Below, piece by piece: positions 45,701 to 57,660 of a DNA stretch of 64,000 nt. The notes below the pieces were generated by a model. That model had not been told where the DNA came from. It saw only the letters and a list, made by a program, of their open reading frames with translations, and did not search any database. The stretch is from Paragorgia papillata (Eukaryota; Cnidaria; Anthozoa; Scleralcyonacea; Coralliidae): positions 2,098,501 through 2,162,500 of the forward strand of contig JAWNZC010000285.1 of the NCBI GenBank assembly GCA_035771165.1. The letters run 5' to 3'. The position numbers were made by a program, and so were the translations under genes. Position 1 is the stretch's first letter, and every line of letters begins with the position of its first letter.

Positions 45701-45845
45701 GTGGTCGTTTCTATTCCTTCTCCCGAGCTTGAAGCACTGCGGTCATTTCTGGATTATACTGGAGGAGAAGTCCTGAAAGAAACAAGAAAACGAAAACGAG
45801 CAGACAGTGGTGGTGAAGGTCAAGACACATCAGAGAAAAATAAAG
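45701..45845 (+). CDS. P2X7-like domain gene, candidate exon 2
   Basis: After a CTTAG acceptor, 145 bp code for SIPSPELEALRSFLDY, then the basic KETRKRKRADSG (nuclear-localisation-like). It ends at AAAG|GTAATA in phase 1. Confidence 0.45.
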
Positions 45846-45979
45846 GTAATAAAACATATTTGTGAAATATTTCAATTCAAAGTTATAAATTAATTAAACT
45901 TTCTTCTGCTATCTGTATAAAAACAGAACGTTGCAAAGAATAAAAACCTGGGACGTTTACAGACTGACAACCCTGAAAA

Positions 45980-46324
45980 ATGGTGTGCAATCTCATTCGT
46001 TCTGCAGCATGCGAGTATTGCTTGCAAAATCCTTGCATTACTTCACCTGGTGAGCACAAGGCCAATATTCTGAATGCATATGGGGCCACCACGTCTACAA
46101 ATATCACCAAGCATTACAAAAACTACCGAGAGTTCTACAAGCTCCTAAAGAAAGTTGGTCTCTGGCATAACCCATGTTATGTAAACAGGAAAAGTGAACT
46201 TGGTATATTTATTGACGATGTCAGAGAAGTTATGCCCAACTGTGTGGTAAATGATGTCAGGAGAAGGTGGCCAAACCCTTCTGGAGTCCCATACAAAGGA
46301 CATGTACCTACCTGTACCATATAG
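45980..46324 (+). CDS. P2X7-like C-terminal domain, terminal exon
   Basis: About 114 codons to a TAG at 46322-46324. It has cysteines (CEYCLQNPC) and a final block REVMPNCVVNDVRRRWPNP, close to the RVVLPSCAVxxIRxxFP pattern of the P2X7 C-terminal cysteine-rich domain. Invertebrates often carry that domain in soluble stand-alone proteins. In P2X7 itself the region binds zinc and guanine nucleotide. The join to the exon at 45845 is in the right frame, but in-frame stops lie at both visible acceptors (after 45926 and 45962). Either the acceptor was missed, the exon begins at the ATG, or the copy is damaged. Confidence 0.5.
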   Translation: MVCNLIRSAACEYCLQNPCITSPGEHKANILNAYGATTSTNITKHYKNYREFYKLLKKVGLWHNPCYVNRKSELGIFIDDVREVMPNCVVNDVRRRWPNPSGVPYKGHVPTCTI

Positions 46325-48380
46325 ATGATATGTACAAATAATAATATCTGCCATTTGTAATGTAATAACAGTAAACAAAAGTAGTTTAAAAATTAATTGA
46401 AAAAAAATGATGACCAATATGTTATTCCTAAAATGAAATGTTTTTGGCTTCAAGATTCTGTAAGGTGCCACTCTGCTGTCAGGTCTCTTTATACTCTGGT
46501 AAAACTTTGTAGAATATACTGCACTGTCCACATTTTTATTCTACAAACAACAGTTTTTGAATGTATGTCAAATTAAACAATACATTAGAAACAAATAAAC
46601 CTACAGCATACACATATAATTTATAAAAGTAAATATAACATAAACAATATAGTAAATTAATAGTATATAGAAATTCAAATAGAATTAAATATACAATAGT
46701 ATGATAATGGTAATTAAACTCAAATTATGCATACCCAATCTAATATAGCAAGGTTGATTCTCATGTTATATACTTCATCACTGAAATGAATTCACTTCGG
46801 GCATACACAAGTAAATAACATGAAAGGAAAGCTTTCTATGTAATAAGTGTCACGACACTGAAAGTACAGTATAAATTATCACAAGTTAACATGATTATAC
46901 ATACATATATTTCTCATACACATTGCAGGGCGCATGTTTGGCTTGTTTCTCATGTGGGACAAGCTAAATTTTTTCTGCTGAGTAAGTGAAAAGCTGAGCT
47001 TTTAAATAAAAATCTGCCAACTTTCTGAAAATCGCCAACTCAATGTGTGTCATGTGGCCACACATGTCAAACATGCACCTGTACAGTACACCTAGTATGT
47101 ATACTATTCGTATAATTATATAATATATATATATTATTAGTATACTATATCATACACCATAAACATTTGTACGCACCTGACATTGACATACATAAAATTT
47201 TCCAGCTGATGGGTTGCTCATAATTGATGAAGAAAACCACTCAACAACATGTTTTTTGTCACATCCAAAAACCACCTTTACAGAAATGATTATGCTTGGT
47301 CAACTTATTCAATTTTTATGCGAGATGCGTCATATTTATTTCACAACTACAAACATTTCCACTATCAATAAAGTATCGAAATAGTCGATCCAAAGCCGTC
47401 CCACACACACAAGATATAATATTTTTCATTTACTTACCAAACACTATGGATGTATGAACTATGGGTTGAGTAATGAAGGTGGGGATATGGTTGAGAAGTT
47501 GGTCTTAGGTTTATTCACACACTGATAGAATCGGTAGGATAAACGGAATGTTGCACTTGACTTCCAGTAGACATCTAGCCAACTGTCAACGAGCGCTTCC
47601 ATTAGATCAAAGTTTGTTGTCTTCGTCGAGTTTAGTTGCCTCAGCCGTTAGTTGCCTTAGCCTGGTTCAATTTAGTCATGATTTCATCCAGCGATGTTCG
47701 TTTTCTTTTGGTACTTCTTATCTCCATCTTAAATTGATAGCTGCTTTTGTACTACTTTTTAACGGCCCCTTTGTGCTTCTCGTAATATGCTGGTGTCGTA
47801 TCTGCCGCCTTTTTCTTTGAAGGCGAATGCTCCGACGACTTACTGCATCGACGTTGTTTTCATCCGCCATGGCGGCGATTATATACATTATATTTATGTA
47901 AAATATTCAGTTATATACGCATGATCAAATGAATGTAACCGTTAAATAATATAGCATCGCAGGCGTAAATAGAAACGCAGTTGTGCATATTGGAAATTGC
48001 CTATGAACACCCTGGCTGTGAGTGATCTTTGTGGCCTTTTTAAGCGCGAAAATTTGAAATAGCAGCGATTATATGACAACACGAAAACGTTTTCATTTAT
48101 CGTGAACTCAATACATTTACATAGGAATTGCGTTTACGAAAATATCTAAAGTTTCTAAAAGAAAACAAAAGAATGGGAAACGACTTTTTCAATTTATAGT
48201 TACTATTCGTTACACCATACACATCAAGAAAACCATGTATTTCAAATTTTCAAATGATGGGTTTTTTCATATCTGAAATACCTGGGTGTTTTTTTGCGCT
48301 CGTAATCGCTGGCGATGCTACCGGGGTGGTGTTCCCTTTAGCTTTCAAAAAAATCAAATATAAGAACCAAAAAAAATTAT
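46325..48380. other. Spacer, no firm gene
   Basis: AT-rich. TATA-type low-complexity tract at 47110-47145. A possible minus-strand first exon is listed separately. Confidence 0.4.
47845..47871 (-). CDS. Possible minus-strand first exon (MADENNVDA)
   Basis: The minus strand reads GCCATGGCGG at the start codon, nine codons, then GCA|GTAAGT, a perfect donor. Basic, gene-like residues downstream are interrupted by stops, so this may be a first exon or a decayed gene. Low support. Confidence 0.25.
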
Positions 48381-49432
48381 ACACGTTATTTAGTAGAAAC
48401 TAAGGAGAAAACACCACGGATTTTGCATATATGGTAGAATGTTAACTGGGTTTAAAACACCACGGATTTGCATAAATGCTTAATATGTAATGCTTGTTTT
48501 GGTGGGTTACCATAGGAAACACGAGAAACTTAGCGACGTTTGCCGGCTCCGATCACGAGCGAAACCTCTCTCCTCCGTCGACCTCCGAGCCCTCGGCTCT
48601 TCTAATCTATCCCGAGGACTCCGAGAAAAAGAGGGAGTAGAAGGAGAAGGATAAAGGAGTGAGAAGAGAGGAGGAGGAGGAGAGAGAGGAGAGGAGGAGG
48701 AGGAAGGAGAAATAGGAGAGAGAGGAGAGGAAGAAAATGGAGAAGGGGAGAGAAAAAGGAGGAGGAGAAAGAAGGAGGAGAGGAGAGGAGGAGGAGGACC
48801 CAAAGGATACCCCTGAGTAACCCAACATCCCTGGTAACCCACAAAACACCCTGGGTACCCCATTACCAAACAAAACCCCCTGGGGTACCCACCCAAACAC
48901 ACCCCTGGGTACCCACAAACACACCCCTGGGTTACACCCAATCACCCGGGATAATAACACCCCGGAGGTAACCCCCAAACTCCCCCGCTCCAATAGCCCT
49001 CGGTGCTTGGTTTCCGAGCCGCCGGCTCTTGGCTCCGAGCCGCCGGCTCTTGGCTCCGAGCCGCTGGCTCTGGCTCGATGTTCGGCTCTTGGTTCCGGAA
49101 ACTTCGACGGCTGCGGCTTCTCTTATATATTCCTTTATATCATCTTATCCTTTTATCTTCCTCTTATACTTCTTATATCTCCTTATCTTCTTCTTATAAA
49201 CTTTCCTTATCTTCCATACTTCCCTTATCTTGACTTCCTTATCTTCCTTTAATCTTCTTCCTTATCTTCCTCTTATCTTCCCCTTCCTTATCTTCCTTTA
49301 TCTTCCTCTTATCTTTCTTCTTATCTTTCTTATCTTCCTTCTTCCTTCTCCTCTTATCTTCCCTTATCTTCTTATCTTCCCCTTTATCTTTCTTTTCTTC
49401 TTCTTTATCTTCCTTTATTCCTCCCTTTATCT
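48380..49432 (+). repeat. Large repeat, copy 2 (direct, truncated)
   Basis: Only the end of the body (AACACCACGGATTTGCATA, twice) and modules A-B-C (48540-49000) are present, then a second A block (49010-49070) and a pyrimidine tract of CTTATCTTCC units (49120-49432). Confidence 0.8.
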
Positions 49433-49830
49433 GGGAGGAGATAAGGGGATAAAAGGGATAAAGATAAAGATAAAAGGAAGGAAGATAAAATAAGATACAT
49501 AAGGAAGATAAGGAGGAAGGAGGAGAAGATAAGAGGAAGATAAGGGGAAGATAGAGATAAGAGGAAGAAAAGAGGGGAAGATAAGGAAGATAGATAAGGG
49601 GATAGATAAGATAAGATAAGGGGGAGGAAGATAAGATGATAAGGGGAAGATAAGAGGAAGATAAGGGGAAATATAAGGAAGAAAAGAGGAAGGAGGAAGA
49701 TAATAAGGAAGATAAGGAAACATGGAAGAAGAAAGGGGAAGTTAATGGAAGATAAGAGAAGAGATAAGAATAAGAGGAAAAGAAGAAAGATAGAAATAAA
49801 AGGAAGATAAAAAAGGAAGATAAAGAGAAC
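49120..49830. repeat. Pyrimidine/purine palindrome (CTTATCTTCC / GGAAGATAAG)
   Basis: About 310 bp almost purely pyrimidine followed by about 400 bp almost purely purine on the same strand, meeting near 49432 at TTATCTGGGAGGAGATAAGG. The two halves are mutually complementary repeats. Confidence 0.9.
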
Positions 49831-52017
49831 CGCAGCCGCTCGGAGTATCCGGAGTATCTCGGAGCCAAACCTACGGCCCGGAGCAGCAAACTCGCGGCTC
49901 GGAGCCAAGAGCCGGTGCGGCTTCCGAGCGCGGCGGGGAAGCCAAGGCCGGGCTTCGCCGGAACCAAGCGTGGGCTCGGAGGGGGGTGGCTTTTGGGGTT
50001 ACCTAGGTGTTTGGGGGTTACCTCCAGGGGTGCCTGGGATTGGGTGTACCCCAGGGGTGGTTTGGGTACCCCATGGAGGGATGTGGGGGTTACTCCAGGG
50101 TACTGGGGACAGGGTCACCCATCTGTTTTTACCACATCAGGTGTTTTGTTACCCCGGGTAGGGTGACTTTCCCAGCCCCCGGGTATATGGCTTACCCAGG
50201 GTGATTACCCAGGGTTGGGTGTGGTTCCCATATGTTTCTGTATCCTTATCCTTCTCCTCCTACTCCTTCTCCTCCTTATCTTCCTTCTCTCCTTCTCCTC
50301 TTTCTTCCTCTTTCTTCTCCTTCCTTCTTCCCCTCCTCCTTCCTCTTTTCCTCCTCTCCTCCTTTCCCTCATTTCCTCCTCCTCCTTCCTCCTCCTCCTC
50401 CTCCTCTTTATCCTTTTCCTCTTTCTCTCCTCCTCCTCCTCCTCTTTCTCCTCTTATCCTCCTCCTTTCCTCCTCTTTCTCCTCCTCTTTCTCCTCCTCC
50501 TCCTCCTCTTTCTCCTCCTCCTATGGGAAGCTGCTCGGGAGATAGAGCTGCTCGGAGGCCTCGCGGAGTCCTCGGGTAAAAGGTTCGCTATGTAACACTG
50601 CTAAATGACCTTCTCGCCCGAACATGCCCACGCATACTTCCTCATACTATGCCCTATCCACGCACCACCAAAACAATATAAATATTCTACCATATATGCA
50701 AATCCGTGGTGTATTTGCTCATTAGTAACATTTAATGAGATTCTAATGGCTTTTCTCCTTTGTGTTCTACACGTAACGAGATAAAACCAAACACCGATCG
50801 ACTATAATAAGCATAGCTCTGTAATATTAGAAGTAGACTCCGACAATAAAATATATTTATATTAACAACTCGCTAAGAGTTATCATCCAAACAAGCGAAC
50901 CTTGAAGCGAAGATACAGTTTAAACTAAAACAAAACCAGCGAACCACAATAATATAATATTCACATACAAGCTTTACACATGTGGCCAAAGTTAATAACG
51001 TTTCAAAAACCCCTAGCTTCACACGGCTTTCGAATTGATTCCCTCAAAAGCTATCTTAGTTCAATATACGCGCTTAAAGTGAGACTCATTCTATCTTCTC
51101 TCACTCAAACGAATTCTCACTCATAGCAACAAGGTTAGCACGATGAACTAGGATTTGTTCTGTTTGTATAATGCCCCACAACTGCTGACTGGGTTAAGGT
51201 AATTTATGCATAAAGTGAAATTTGGTTCCTATTACTATAATCGGGTATCTTTTGATGACCACGTGGTTTCGCTATGGTTACTGCTATGACCTTCCCTGGG
51301 GTTGAGTAACAGTGACGCGTCCTAACCATATTGACCCATGAGTTTTGACCTTTGATTGTCTCCTCCTCTTTCTCCCCTAATCTTTCTCCTTAGTCCTCTT
51401 CAATGCCTTCTCATGAAATCCTTTGTCTCCTTCACACTTAGTCATTAATTTCTTTCAAAGTAATAAATCGCTCGCTGCCTTTAGTTCGCTTTCGACACTA
51501 AAAATCGTTCTTTTCTCGACTTCTCGAAGTGACCTTCCTCATCTAAAATATAAATTTCTTCTTGATCTACTAACTCTTGCCTTTATAAACTAGGGAATCA
51601 GTTAGCCAATGAGCAGGATGACTTCCTATGACTACGCTCCTATGTTCTAATATAATATGATATTGGTAACGAACATGCCCTCAAGTTATCTCTGCCAATT
51701 CAGACATTATATTAAATGCTCCAAACCCAAAAACTCTAGATACACACTAATGCTGTGGTGTTTTGCTCAATAAACATTCGTTAAATAGCTCTCTAATCAA
51801 TTTTCTCTCTATTGTACGTCCTAACAACGTACGTCTCGATTTCGTTATAAGCTTACAGTAAACGCATGCTCTAATATATATAACAAGTGATGAATGACAG
51901 TTGAAGTAAATAAAATAAAATATCATATTAAATAGAACCAACTCGCATGAGTTATGCCAAACGAACTTCGGAACATTAGTCAAGAGCAATTCGGTTTGAC
52001 GTATACACGGGGGGTTA
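49433..52017 (-). repeat. Large repeat, copy 3 (inverted)
   Basis: Mirror of copies 1 and 2: purine tract of GGAAGATAAG (49433-49830), A, C (49980-50220), B as TCCTCC pyrimidines (50250-50525), A, then body 50580-52017 in inverted orientation relative to 43315-44830. Confidence 0.8.
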
Positions 52018-54640
52018 TAACAGAAAGAAAAAATCTAGGTATAAATATTACATACAAATTTGCTATGTAATTAATATACAGTTATATATAGCATAAGATA
52101 GTTTAGACTATTAGTTCTTCTTAAACGGCTAAAAGTGATCCAACTCCCCATGAAGCACACTAAAAATAAAGGAATGCAAAGTTTGCACATGAAATAATAC
52201 AAAGAGGTTCTGCAAATTGTATAAATGAAAGTGACTGTCACATAATAAAGAGCATAAATGAAATTTTGTTACAAATAATAAAGAGATTGCTGACGATTAC
52301 AATAATGGGAGGTTATGAGTAACAGTGTTTGAGAACATAAGAGGGTTTTTAAAAGCAAATAAGAGAGCGCTATTCGTAATGGTAACACTGCAAATAATAA
52401 AAGTTCAGATAGCTTTCCCATAACAGCGCTAACCCAGGACGAGGGGGAGCTGACTGTCTCCTGCAAGAACTGACGTAAGAATAAACAAATGAAGGTGCGG
52501 CAAGATAAAGAAGCGATCGAGAAGAGAGAGACATCAAGCAAGAAATGATAGAGTATTAATTTTCATGAGGGATATGGATATGAAAATCGTTTTTAGATTT
52601 ATCTCAAATAACATGGTATAAGATAGTTTAAACTCTTAAACGAGATTGCGAGAATACGGTCTAAGAAAACATCAGTTACAATGACTAAGCAAACGTTTGA
52701 AATCTTAGAAGTTCTGAACAAGCATGACCTGAATGTATGAAGAGAACTACCTGAATGGCACTCTGTCCAATTAGACAATAATGCTCCAAAATCTCATACT
52801 CACCATGTTTCAGAAGAAAAGAAGTAGAGACGTATCAATTTCCTCCGCTCGAAAGAACGCAATTAGAGAAGGAACGAAGACTGACGTAGCTACTGTACCA
52901 ACTATTGGTCCCCAAATTGTTGCATATCGAATGGTAAGAAGATTAAAACAAATTCATAAATGTATAACGCAATATGTTCAAAAAAATTTGGGGAGTGTGC
53001 AGTTTGGCAGCATAAACAACACAACAACAATTTTATGAGTATAAACGTGTAGTACACTTTTCAAAACAAGATCAGTTATTTAATCATAAGTGATTTTATA
53101 TATATATTTCATCTATGTATATTTCTAAATTGCACGTCATTTTTTATGTTATACTCTGCTTCTTCTCTGCTTTAATTTAAACTTTTAGCAAAAGACAATT
53201 AACAAATACCCTTAAACTGGGCATCAATACACTGCTTCTTAATCTGACCTTGTATGTAATAAAATTATAAAGATTTTTTAAAGAGGATTATGAAAATCAA
53301 GCCATATAAAGAATGCCCAATACATCATTGCTTGCAATAATAAAGGTTAGTTAAAATACAAGAAGCTTCCAAAAAAATCAAGAGTTTGCTATGCAATAGA
53401 TGGAGTTATAGCAAATAACAAGATCTAAAAAATAAATACTGATTGTGGACTATGATCGATTATAGCAATGCTTCCTGCATCTTGAAGCACGAACTGTTTA
53501 CTGTCGAGCACTGAGCCACTGCACAGAATAGACAAGGGGGGAACAAGAAGGGAAGCTCACAGTAGGATCAACATCGAAGAATGAAGAGATATGTTATCAT
53601 TGGATCATGAAAATAAAGTAATGTTTGGTCTATTCTGATAGTGGAAAATCACTATTTTAAACGGAGATGGATGCAAATACCATCATTCCAATTTTGGTTA
53701 ACTGGGTTTCAAAATCTTAGATGAAAGTTGAATACAGGTTGTGAACTCATGAGGTTATGTACTATCACTCAATCCAAGTACTATGCAAAAGAATAGTGAG
53801 GATTGAGGTTTACAGAAGCTGAATCGGATGAAAACAATACTGAAGTGAAACATACTGTCATAAATGCATCATGTACCAAGTGATTAGAATGTGAAACATT
53901 GATTCGAGTTATAGACAACGATTGAGCGTTCACTATGTACAAGTGTGTAACTAATTCAACAGTGAAACACTTTAATCGACAAATGAGTATATAGGATAAA
54001 TTTATTGTTTGTATATCAGTAATGATCGTTCTTGTATGGTGCCAATTGTACAAGGTGATATAGGGAGGAAAAGTGGAGTACGAAGAGCGAGTGGAAACAG
54101 ACAAAAACGCATATACAGAACCAATACAATTCAAACATCATCAGTTCGAACAGACAGAACTCTAAACCTGAACGTGAAACTGGAGTTAGAGACAATGCAG
54201 TAAATGTTTAAAAATTAAACAACGCTTACTTTGCAGTTTTTTCCTTTCTTTATTTCGTTTGTTTGCAATTCTGTTTTCATGTTATCACATGTATTCACTA
54301 CACTAACAGTAATGTTGATACTGCTTATATGCAAAAACTATATAATAAAATTTGAAAATTGCTAAAAGACTGCAGGGATATGAAATTACATGTACCTACT
54401 GTATGCAACATTTGGGTGTTCTTAGTTTATATTATAAACAATGTGATGAGCCTGCACTATTTTCACAGACAATGGTCTTTGGATCATTGAAGAAACACAG
54501 TACTGCATGGCAAAACATAACAGAACTTATAACTCAATTAACAAACACACAAATACAGTAAATTTCAGTTCATATGAATGAATAAGGGGGAAAGTTAAAC
54601 TAATCCAAATCCAATCCAGTCATTCATTGCAGAATGCATC
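52018..54640. other. Non-coding, no gene recognised
   Basis: AT-rich. The phrase ATAAGATAGTTTA recurs at 52091 and 52619. Short open frames at 52781-53038 and 54009-54203 show no recognisable domain. Confidence 0.45.
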
Positions 54641-54648
54641 ATAGTTAC

Positions 54649-54838
54649 CATTCATCTCCACTGTTGATGTGCATAGGTAACTTAAGGAGAAGAGAACAGG
54701 TGGACACTGTAGGCCTACACTGGCAGTTGTTGTTGCATCCATGAATGAATGCAACTGTGAATGCTGTGGGTAAGCCAAGTGGAGGGATTGTGCTGCAGCC
54801 TGTCATCCACTTGAGAAAACTGTCCATGTTTTGTTCTC
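54649..54838 (-). CDS. HECT ligase, exon 5 with the catalytic cysteine
   Basis: After a TTATAG acceptor the phase completes an Arg codon. The peptide FLKWMTGCSTIPPLG is the HECT C-lobe, followed by the catalytic cysteine in PTVSTCSLLLKLP. It can end at a GTAACT donor (GT at 54648-54647) leading to a short last exon that I could not find, or at the TAA just beyond, which would lose the last C-lobe residues. Confidence 0.75.
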
Positions 54839-55422
54839 CTATAAATATGAAACATTAGGCAAAATATTACGATTGATTTGTAGCTACTAACTTGAAGGTT
54901 ACAAATAAAACACACAGCTCCATGCAAAAAAATAGGTGAGTTCAGTTTACACTTATAAATATAAAATTAGAAAAAAAAGTTGGATAGTTTTTTCAGTTTT
55001 TCTAGCTGATATCATTCTATGTATGTTAATCTCGGTACGCTATTCATGATCCTCATATTCTTACAAGTTACAAAAGCAAAATGCACAGCCAATCAGAATG
55101 TGTACTGTGGTCACCTTATTTTTGTTTTCATCTAAGACTTATAAAATACGAATTATGATTAATGCAAATTTTTATGAGCCTAAGCTGCATATGACTAGGC
55201 AAGTGTTTATATTAATACATTAACGTACAACTAAATATACATGAAATGTTTATTCTGTACTAAGAAATGTGTGTGATATCCTAATTTATGGTGGGGCTGG
55301 TGCAGAAGATAACTGAGAAGTATTATACAGTATGTGTATGCTCATAACACAAACACCATGCTCTATGGCAGTAATGGCACTGAAAGAATGAAATATACAG
55401 TACATACTCATCGTTAACTTAC

Positions 55423-55685
55423 GAGTCATTATAAAATCACAGAAATATTTAAACACATCTATTTCTTTCTGCTTATGAATTTGTGATGAGCTGAAATCGG
55501 CAACAAGTTGATCAAGAAATTCATCTGGTGTAATCTGATTTTTATGCCCAGTCTCAGATAGGATAGGTTCCCAAGACTGAGGATGCCTTCTTGCAGACGG
55601 AAGTACGTTGCAGGAACATAAACCATCCTCTAATTGCATAAGCTGTGGCATAAATAGTGATAGTTGGTCTTTGATACACATGGAT
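55423..55685 (-). CDS. HECT ligase, exon 4
   Basis: Starts after TTTTAG with one base completing a Gln codon. It contains DQLSLFMPQLMQLEDGL and ITPDEFLDQLVADF. Ends at ATGACTC|GTAAGT, phase 1. Confidence 0.8.
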
Positions 55686-56041
55686 CTAAAATCATCATAA
55701 CACGAAAATGTAAAATTTTCAATTCATTTCCTGGTCAAGTTGTAACTCAGAAAAAGCATGCTACCCTACATCTATTATAGATCTATTTTTCATGCTCTTG
55801 CAATCTTGAGGGACTTGTAATTGTAAGAGCTTATAACAGGGATAGAAAAATTAACATGGTTCAAAATACATAACACTGGACAAATTGAAATCATGGTGCT
55901 TTATTACTTGTCTCACCATCCACAAACTACCAGTAAGGTGTTTTTGGTATTAAGTGGTGTTGTATATCTTGGTGGATTATAACCAGAAGGTATACCATGT
56001 GCAAGAATATTTTTTTCCGGTACAGTCCAGACAGTACTTAC

Positions 56042-56175
56042 TGAATTATTGTGTAGACAGATAACTTAGTTTCTCTGTGAGGGACCCCCTTGTAGCCAAT
56101 TACTTGAAGGATGTCCATTACTTCATCAGCTAATAGGATGTCTCTAACATGTTCATCATCTGATGCTTCCATCAA
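56042..56175 (-). CDS. HECT ligase, exon 3
   Basis: Follows TTACAG, in phase 0 (LMEASDDEHVRDILLADEVM...), and ends at AATTCA|GTAAGT in phase 2, matching exon 4. HECT N-lobe helices by position. Confidence 0.75.
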
Positions 56176-56314
56176 CTGTAATTAGGTAAGTGGACAAATG
56201 GAATTACTGTAATGATTTAATGATTTTCATAAAGTAAATATACACTCACGGTGAGATATTTTGTTACGTTGTGAGACCTTAAACCACAAAGACTGGATTT
56301 TAGTTGTTCAAAAA

Positions 56315-56437
56315 TCTTAACCCTTTCATTCCCATCAGTGCCATTTGGCACTTTCATTTAATTTGCTCGGTCTAACACCAGACGATTTTACTTGTCAACG
56401 GAAGACCTCTTGACATGGTGGGAGTTAAAGGGTTAAA
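56315..56437. repeat. TTAACCCTTT-ended repeat in HECT intron 2
   Basis: Begins TTAACCCTTTCA and ends AAAGGGTTAA. It shares CCAGACGATTTTAC with 24978-25076, so it is a small dispersed palindrome-ended element. Confidence 0.65.
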
Positions 56438-56457
56438 GTAACCAACTAACAGCTTAC

Positions 56458-56687
56458 CTCTCGGCAAATAGTTTTGTAAACACCATCATTTTTCTCATAA
56501 GAGAGAGGCTGTTTTGTTAAATACAGGACAACTTCTTTTGCAAATAGACATGGTACAGGTCCTCCTTGGATAACGGACATTGCAATTATTTCCCCAGCCA
56601 ATCGGAAGTCACCATTCATCAACGCAATTGTTGAGGGAACAGGTTTTCCAGAGGTAAACAACTTACTGCCAATGTAATACAGCATTT
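56458..56687 (-). CDS. HECT ligase, exon 2
   Basis: Begins with two bases completing a Glu codon after exon 1, so FFS joins to EMLYYIGSKLF, a canonical HECT N-lobe run. It continues ALMNGDFRLAGEIIAMSVIQ and GGPVPCLFAKEVV. Ends at GAG|GTAAGC, phase 0. Confidence 0.85.
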
Positions 56688-57112
56688 CTAAACGGGATCA
56701 AGCGCATATTAACTACAATCTTGGACAAAATCATGTGAACAAAATTATTAGTAAAAATTCAAACCGAATACAATGAAATACAGTGTTACCCTTCCTCCTA
56801 CTCAATGTTGGTGAATTAAAAAAGAAAGAAGTGCACAACAGACCATTGAAGTTGGAGAAAGAGGAAGGGACATTCTATTTTTAGTTCTATATTTAGTTGA
56901 AATGGAGACAAAGAAAGATATTTGCAAGTTAACAACGAAGACATTATGGTCTCCACATAAGTTTGTCCAGGATTGTAGACGTTGCAAGCTGGGGAACAAG
57001 GGTATATGGGTTGCATCCACTTCATGCCTACAGTGTCAATGCACCTGGCCCCTTTCACCTTTTGACAAACTTTCTACACCACTGTGTTGATTAGTATATT
57101 GACTTCTTGCTA

Positions 57113-57236
57113 ACCAAGAGTGTGGTCATTATGGAAAAATATCAGACTGAGGTCTTGACAGTGCAGACCAAGCCTGTGGGGTGAGGTCTGTGCATAAAAG
57201 ACTGAGGTCTGATATTTTTCCATAATGACCAAGCAG
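57113..57236. mobile_element. Foldback MITE in HECT intron 1
   Basis: Arms GGTCATTATGGAAAAATATC (57131-57150) and complement (57208-57230), with nested inverted GAGGTCT and AGACCTC-type pairs between. About 120 bp. Confidence 0.75.
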
Positions 57237-57660
57237 ATGAGGTTAATAAGAAGTTTATTATATGGCATTTTGAAACAACATACAGTACCTCACATTTACA
57301 TGTAATACCTTACTTACATGATACATGTTTTTGCAGATGCGAATATTTTTCGAATTTTTTTAATTAGTGCTTTTGAAACTCTTTGCAAAGTTTGCAAGTG
57401 CTTTTTTATGTAATGTCCTTTATTATTCACAATTAAAAAATTCCTTTCTCAGAACATTTAAAAATAAGATAATTGATCAGACAAAGTTCTTACTTCGATT
57501 TTTTCAGGAAAACACTGAATTGCAAATAGAGCATGTACTCCTTCCCATCTGGAGACATACTCTCCCCAAGGTTAATAAGATTATCTGTTATTAACCAGAA
57601 TAAAATGCAAAAGTCCCCTAGGATAGAAATTTAAGAATTAAAGAGTAAACAATATCATAC

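Noticed and set aside
49239..50595. Leu/Ser/Pro-rich open frames on both strands
   Set aside because: Artefacts of CTTATC/GATAAG and TCC repeats.
57501..57591. Possible extra HECT exon on the minus strand
   Set aside because: It has splice-like ends, but the flanking exons join in phase and give a canonical HECT sequence without it; its own phase does not fit exon 2.
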